NCBI RefSeq assembly: GCF_030272615.1
Contig: NC_081414.1
Coordinates: 5,589,001 to 5,653,000 of the forward strand
Length of the DNA: 64,000 nucleotides
From: Cryptomeria japonica
Lineage: Eukaryota; Streptophyta; Pinopsida; Cupressales; Cupressaceae
Direction of reading: 5' to 3'
In this document: piece after piece, positions 57,461 through 64,000 of the stretch
Position numbering within the stretch: position 1 is the first letter of the stretch
Layout: every line of letters starts with the position of its first letter
The notes under the pieces: generated by a model
The model's input: only the letters and a program-made list of their open reading frames with translations
Database searches by the model: none
What the model was told of the DNA's origin: nothing
Program-made: the position numbers and the translations under genes

Positions 57461-57919
57461 TGGTGGCAAACATTTATGAAAGGTATGACTTTGGAACATA
57501 AGAGAAATAAAGGTGGCAAAGGAGGAATTTGTATGATGCCATGTCAACAGTCACAAAGGTCAGCGATGTAATCTTAGTCGTTTGTTCGTTGATCAATGGT
57601 TGAATTTGAATCTCAAGGCCACCAACTCGCCGAGCATGCATGTAGGAATTAATGGCAACTTCCCTGCAAACAATGAAATAATTTCTAAAGAGTAATTGCT
57701 TACCCTGCGTTCAAAGAGAAAGCATAGAGTGATTGAAGGCAATTCAAGGAAATTCAAAGTGATTTAGAGTGACACCAGAAGCTTCAGATTATGTCCAAGA
57801 GCTTTTAAAATCCAAGTAAGTGTTATTCAAACCTATGACTGTACATTTGTAAAATTAGGAAGTTGTGTAGGGTTTGTGCTTGTTGCAGAAGATAAATTCT
57901 TAAGCCTCTATGTGTAGCA

Positions 57920-60900
57920 ATGAAATCCCCAATGAAAGAAACCAACCCCTCCATTGTTGAAAAGACCCCTAGGAGAGGGGAATCCTCCATTGTCCCAAAG
58001 ATTACCCATGCCACCCCCCTCACTATAATTCACCTAGCTCTCGCTATCTCAAAAGAACCAGTTGCTGAGCCAAACCCTCTTGTTGTTGAACAAACCCCTC
58101 CCAGCGGTAGATCAAGGCAACTTGCACAAGATAAATCCTCTAAGACAAAGAGGAAGAGGGCACCAAAAAGGGTCGCCACCCTAGTTTCTGAAGATGAACT
58201 ATATGTTGATGATCCCAATCCATCCCCTTAAGACAAAGCTCCACAACTGAAGAAGAGAAGGGCTCCCACCAAAAGGGTTGCGATTGCATCTTTTGCTCAG
58301 GCCCCACCTACTGTTGAGAACCCACAAATTGTTGAATTGGACCAACAAGAGGAGGCCCCAAAGACTAAAAGGAGCCCCTACCAAAAAGGTCGCATCTTCA
58401 TCCATTGAGAAAACCCCAATTGTAGGATAAAATCCTCCTTCTACTGAGAACCCTCCACCCACTCAACAAGAACAATATGCACAACCCTCTATTGAATCAA
58501 TCTTAGCCAAAAATGCTGAAGAATTGGCCAAGGATGTTGAGGAAAAATTAGAGGAATTGGAGATATGTCAGTGGCCTGCATCAGGACCTCTTGTAATTTT
58601 TTAAAGGGTCTATCATGCAAGAAGCATTTAAGAATGCCTTCTAAGATATGGGTTCCAAGTGTAGAGATGCCATAACCATAGAGAGGGGGTGGGACATTTT
58701 CTTCTATTTTTATGGAAACAGAGACAAGCCTACTCCTGTATCAAATCCTTGTAATCTTGGGCTAGCCAAGCTGGTTGTCCCTAATGTTTTTGTGGAACCA
58801 CTATTGATTAGGGATCTTGGCACACACTATCATCCAAAGAGCATGACAACAAGGATGTGGATTGGCACATTTTGGTTAATGTGGCCAAAGATTCCATAGT
58901 GTAATGTTTTGATCTGGATAGGAGTTCTCTTAAGATGATTGACCTAAAGAGATTGGGGACAAATTATGCCTTGAAGAAAGACTTATAGAGAACGGGAGAT
59001 CGCCCACTATAAGAAGAAGATGTATCAAGTGGGGAGAATTACATTTTGAAAATTAAAAACGATCCTATTAACCTGGTGACTTTTGAGTTCTATTTTGTGA
59101 AAACCTACTATGCCCTCTGCTAAGTTTTGGGAGAAGATTGTGGAAAATTGCATATGCCAATAGATTTTATGATGATGACACTAAAGATTCAACATCCTCA
59201 GTCCAATGACATATGATTTTCCCACATATATTCAGGACAAGATACATAAAGGATTGGTAAAAGAAAAGGATGAGAAGGTCCTATTGGACTTTAAATATTA
59301 TTCTTTATTGTGTCATTTTATTCTCTTCCAGAACTTAACAGATTGGAATGAAGCTTTGAAGGTGACTAAATTTGACCCTAATACATGCAACATATGGCTA
59401 GTCTAGACATGGAATCAGGTGTGGGACAAAGGGTCAAGATATTCAACTTATAGGTCATTCTTTGATCATTTTGTTGTAAAGGTCCTAGGAATGTGTGGCA
59501 TCTAGCTTCCAAGGCTCCCAAAAGACATCATAAAGCTCCTCAGGGTAAGGGATGCCAAGCCCAAAAATGTTTAGTTTCTAGAGGGTGCATTCACCCACAA
59601 TTTTGGTGATTTCTTCTTCTATTCTAACTATACAATAATTAGGGTGTATGGTTCCCTTAGCCACCCCATATTTTGCCACTAACTGTCTCTCGAAGGCTTG
59701 CTTTTATTGAATTCATGTGGCATCTTATGTGGATGGAGAAAAAGTTGACGGAGACGAAAAAGAAAGGGACACACCTTCCTAGACTAACAATATATGGAGA
59801 TTTTAGTGTGGGGAGTGAGACACTTGAAAAGGTGCAGGATTTCATGGTGGGCACCTATCGAATCCAAGTGGTAAAAGCTTGGGATTTTGATCCAAAAGGA
59901 TATATTAATGAGCCGAGAACACAAAAAGTGAAGGTAAAGGGCATCTCCCACCAACATGATGAGTATGAAGATCTAATAAGGAATTATGGCCCAAATGATG
60001 CTATCTAGAGAAGAAAGAAATGGGAGTACCTTAAAAAGCTAGAGAGAGAGAGAAGAGAAAAGGACCCTAATTTTTTAGGGATTTTGTCCAAATATTAAAA
60101 ATGATTTTGCAAGAATGCTAAATAAAATGAGAAATTTTGAGGCCATTGTCACCAATGAATTGGCACAGGCTAAGGCAGAGCAACCATCAGGAGGAGTTGA
60201 GGAGAGACCTATTTATGACTCCCCAACTATTTAGAAAATAAAGGGAGGGAATTTTTGTTAAGGGGTCTTCCCAAGATGCTCATTCCCATCAGGCTCCACA
60301 ATGGGTACCACAAGCTGTAGAAACAATTAGAAAGGTTGAAAGGGGAAGGCAACCATCTCTAATTTTTTTGAAGTCATAGATGAAGAAATGGATGTAAGTA
60401 TTCTGTGACCCTCTCCTCCAAGGGAGACCTTCAAAGATGATGAGGGTACATAGGTATTAATGAATATGGATAGAGCAATTATTCCTAGTGTTATCCTTGA
60501 GGATGAAGCTCAAGATGAAAGGATAATTGTTTCTCATTAGTTTTTGTCAGATGATAATTTTTTTCAAAACCCTTGAGTTCAAGGCCTTTTGGCTAAAGGA
60601 AAAATTGAAAAAAATGTCAGATCAAGAAATTAAAAATTTTGACAAAGAAAATGTCGAGTGTACACCACAGGAGGCAAGAGAAATGATTAAAAATAGCGGT
60701 ATGATGTTAATCCCTAGGTGGGACTTAGAGAAGTTTTTTGTATTAGACTAAGTGATGAGACAGAAAGACCTGATATATGATCAAGAATTTGGGAAGTAGG
60801 GGTCAGGATTCAATCCAACATTAAGGCATTTGCACTCTTGGTAAAGGCCCCCAACATAGACAAACCCATCGTATTACATGGTGCAGAGTAGAAAGTAGGG

Positions 60901-61853
60901 GATGCTATTGTCAGAACTCTTGTTGACACCACAGTTGTAGAGGCTACCACAATGGCATTCCGCGCCTCACATTTTGCAAAGATAATTGTTGAGGAGGAAG
61001 AGAAGAAACATGAGGAGCTTAAGAAAAATCATGTTGCTCTCAATGCTAGCCACAATGAATTATATATAGAAAATGTTAGATTGAAGAAAGAGATAGCAAC
61101 AAAAGATTCTACCTCCATGACAGGACCCATAATTGAATATTTGAAAAAGATGAAAGAAGAAGTACAGATAACATGTATCTAGAAATTAGGAGGTCCACAA
61201 TTTTGCAAATCACCAGTAAAATGTTAAATAAATTGACTGAGGTGCATGCCCCATATTCTTTTGTATTCTAGGTGTGCACCCAATTGGGTGATATTCTTTC
61301 ATTCTTCTAGTCACTAAGGGCTACAGGGTTTCCAAAAGCCACCATGTTGAAGGAGCTCCTCCTAGCAGTGAAAAATGTACCTTCTGCACCTCAGATTATG
61401 GGGGTGACATGGAGAAATTATAACACGATGATAAAGGAGCTTCCCCACATGGAGAGTGAAGATAGATTGTTGAGGGAAAAGATGGCATCCTTTGGGGGTC
61501 TTCAAAAGTGGGAGACCCCTAATATTTTGACTAAGGATAAGCAAATCAAGGATTTGGATAGGTGGAGGTTGGAGTTTGAGGAATCAATCAATACAGTTTA
61601 TAATTCATTAGTAAAAGGGGACCCTGCCCAAAAGGAAAATTATCATTTAATTATCAATAAAATTCTTGAAATTGGTTCCTTGTACCATGCATTCATTATA
61701 GAGGTTGCCACTGTACTTGCAAATAAAACAAAAGAGGTTATTAGCAAGTTGCAAAGTTTGAGAGCTTTCACTTGGCCCACCACAGATGAAATAGACAATT
61801 GGCACAAGCACTATTACTCGCTTGAAGAGGAGCAACCAGAGGAAGGAGATTAG
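57920..61853 (+). pseudogene. Decayed long gene of unrecognised family (third element)
   Basis: The coding trace starts at ATG 57920 (MKSPMKETNPSIVEKTP). It has an N-terminal Pro/Lys-rich part in which a basic motif recurs three times: RKRAPKRVAT (about 58151), KKRRAPTKRVAI (about 58251) and a TKRSP version (about 58364). Degenerate pieces follow at 58648-58896, 59206-59403 and 59673-60005 (YGDFSVGSETLEKVQDFMVG). A charged, coiled-coil-like part (60952-61182) leads to the best preserved end (61344-61853, 169 codons, QPEEGD at the C-terminus). Pieces lie in different frames, with many stops. The plan (globular part, low-complexity basic part, helical end) resembles the 1,070-aa gene, but I see no sequence similarity. 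No polymerase, integrase or zinc knuckle is visible. Confidence 0.6.
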
Positions 61854-62400
61854 TCATTATTTTTGCCTTTTTGTGTTTGCCACATTCTTTCTATTGGTTT
61901 CCATTTTTGTAGGTGTCTTAGTGAGTACAAAATTAGCGCATACCTGACTTAGTCCCATGCCGCCTTTAGCACCAACTTTCAAATTTTGAGAATGACAGAA
62001 GAAGAGGAACGAAGGAATGCCAACCCACTCCTTCCAGGCCTGTTGCACCATTTATAAGAATAAGTTATTGCAGCTACCTTTAGCCCCTCTTCCTAGGGGG
62101 GTTTTTTGAATGTACTTGTAAAAGATGCCTTTTGGCATATTCTATTGTAATTAGCAATCATTTTTTGACAAGTATCTTACTCGGCCTAAAGCTTTCTTTG
62201 CTCCCTTGTCTTATAAAAGGGATATTATGGCCAGTAAGAGAGTATTCTATTTTTTTTTTAGATGCAGAATGTATTAGGAGACAGTATAAAGATAATACAA
62301 CCAGAACATTTCCTTTCTACGGATATTGTAAACTTATGTCATTTTGTATCAGTTTCTTAAAATATTAATGAAGAAGAAGCATTTACAGATTGTCCCATTT
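61854..62400 (+). promoter_or_regulatory. 3' region of the third element with TATA box
   Basis: Gene-free DNA after the decayed gene has a T-rich block, then TTATAAAAGG (TATA box at 62212-62218) and an 'attaatgaag' AT-rich stretch. This recalls the gene-then-TATA-bearing-LTR order of the 1,070-aa family, so it may be an LTR, but no second copy is in the window to define its ends. Confidence 0.35.
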
Positions 62401-62639
62401 TTATGTGTGCAGATTGTATGAATTTTTGTGTTAATGGCACATTAATTTGTCTTCTTGAATCAGGAATGTGTGGTCTTGATAGGGGGTCTCTTTTAAGGAA
62501 AGGGTTAAATTCTATTTCAAGATCACTACAATGTGTGCACAGTGAAATGTGTTACAATTTTACATGGTTCTAATAAAGATAGTATGCAAGTAATGACATG
62601 TTTGGATGTAAAATTATCAGATTTTCACAATCCATAAGA

Positions 62640-62727
62640 ATATCTAAGCTGCTTCTAGATATGATTGTGTGACTTTTTTTTTATGCAAAACAAGTCACAC
62701 AATCATATCTAGAAGCAACTCAGATAT
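62640..62727. repeat. Hairpin with 36 bp arms and 16 bp loop
   Basis: 62640-62675 and 62692-62727 are reverse complements with two mismatches in 36. The central TGCTTCTAGATATGATTGTG part of the arm is perfect. The loop is T-rich. ATGTTTGGATGT also occurs as a direct repeat just outside the arms (about 62597 and 62726). It could be a small foldback element or an RNA hairpin precursor. Confidence 0.85.
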
Positions 62728-64000
62728 GTTTGGATGTGATGAAATGATGATACTTTGCAGTAAGCTATAATTTCTTTATAGGTTTGACTCTATTCACCAT
62801 AGGATAAGCACTGGTCTCACCTTCTTAAATCATCTCAGAATCATGTATTATCCAATATCTTTTCATATATATTATTAGGAGTAGTAGTAGGAATAGTAAT
62901 AGATTAAAATTGGTATCGATAGCTTAGTGAAAGTGTAAAACCAGGATTGCAACCAAAGTTTAGAGTTTATTAGCTTTCCTTGGTATATTTTCATTGGGAA
63001 ATCTGCTTAAACAACATTGTCCATGTGTACATTAGAAAATTTTGTTAAGGCATTGTTGAGGTATACCCGCCTTGGTCTTGCAAAGCCAAAAGTATAGGAG
63101 ATTTCAATCTTGTGACTAAATCTTGTTTGTTGGCTAAATCCAACCTTGAACTTGTTGATAAGAAAGTGGCTAAATCTTTAGGGTTTGGGGGTTTGTTGAT
63201 TTGGGAACCAACACCATGCCAACTTCAAGTGCAACCTTGCAAAATTATGAAGCTCCAAGCAAAAGATTAAAAGTCAAAACCAAAGAGAACCAACAAAACC
63301 ACTATCAAATTTCCATCTATAGAATCAGGAAAAATATCATGACATCATGATCTATCATAAAGAACATATCATGGTCTCAAGAGAACCTATTTCATTCCAG
63401 CACTATAATCTAAAATTTATTGGATATTGTTGAGAAGTTTGTTGGAATGATGTTTTGTCATTGATGTCAACATATTCTTCTGTGTATTTCAGTGTTGCAG
63501 TAAGATTAGATGAGTTGTTTTGGTCAGTGTGTTGCAGTTGTGTTGTTGTGGTTTAATGGGTTTTGAGATACTTATCTCTAGTTGATTTAGTAGAAGTTTC
63601 AATGGTCTGCATTATGTTTTGATCGAGTTGTGTGATCTGGTATTAAGGTTGTTATTCAGTATTTCATGTTATTCGATATTCTGGTTGGTGCTCCGCATGC
63701 TTGAGAATTTCTATATCTTGGTTTGTGGATTTGGTTGTGATTGGGACGTTCAGGTGTGTCATCAATTCATATGGTTCATGATTTGGAAGTCTGCAAGTGA
63801 ATCTTTCAGTTTGATAGTTAGTTGAGTCGATGTTCTTGAGGTTTTGTATAATGATGATGAAGATTCTAGTAAGATGTGATGTTGCAGTTGTTGTTGTGGT
63901 AATTCACATTGCTTGTGGATGTTTCTAGATCATGTTATATATATTTTGTTGGTCTGCATTGATCGTTGTGCATGATATTGGTCATTTTCTTGATTCGGTG
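62728..64000. other. Non-coding DNA with a possible LTR start
   Basis: No gene recognised. TGTTGGAATG at 63440 followed by GTCATTGATGTCAACA could be the beginning of an LTR running out of the window, but no second copy or polypurine tract supports it. Confidence 0.3.

Noticed and set aside
57157-57519. 120-codon minus-strand frame in the GC-rich repeat
   Set aside because: It is the antisense of a purine-rich tandem repeat, giving a Phe/Leu/Ser/Pro-rich artefact.

Overview
The window looks like repeat-dominated nuclear DNA from a seed plant with a large genome. The evidence is nested LTR retrotransposons whose primer-binding sites match plant initiator tRNA-Met, a chromodomain-bearing Gypsy lineage, a hAT transposon with a ZNF862-like transposase, low gene density and AT-rich intergenic DNA. 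A conifer is my guess; the sequence does not prove it. No rRNA, convincing tRNA gene, CRISPR array or complete single-copy host gene was recognised.

Layout. 1-761 is an LTR on the minus strand, cut by the window edge. 762-4460 is decayed DNA with a LINE-type RNase H remnant (3440-4018) and microsatellites. 4970-6731 holds twelve copies of a hairpin-forming motif at a near-constant 166 bp spacing. It is followed by a TATA box (7065) and the only long intact reading frame in the window, a 1,070-codon protein of unrecognised family (7574-10786), and then a TATA-containing LTR (10890-11831). A second, decayed member of the same gene and LTR family lies at 13255-24059 plus 24211-25125. It is split by a 7.9 kb hAT insertion (13500-21416) with a perfect 8 bp target duplication, and this hAT element is itself a giant inverted duplication of its transposase half.

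25126-36341 is mostly unrecognised sequence with a tRNA-derived SINE candidate, a foldback repeat, a (GA)n tract and a possible Copia LTR. 36347-47597 is a Gypsy chromovirus on the plus strand (target duplication CTGTA). Its 5' LTR carries a nested solo LTR of 1,954 bp (target duplication CTCTC), and the intact 3' LTR shows the empty site. 49003-56825 is a related chromovirus on the minus strand (target duplication CGTGG), inserted in a degenerate GC-rich tandem repeat. 57920-61853 is a third decayed long gene of unknown family with lysine/arginine-rich repeats, followed by a TATA-bearing 3' region. The right end has a 36 bp-arm hairpin and a possible LTR start.

How the parts relate. Almost everything is mobile DNA at different stages of decay. 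Fourteen stop codons were compared between the two chromoviruses: twelve are TAG and seven fall where the sister copy has glutamine, which fits deamination of methylated CAG sites. The intact 1,070-aa frame stands out against this decay. All coordinates and similarities were read by eye; no alignment or database search was run.
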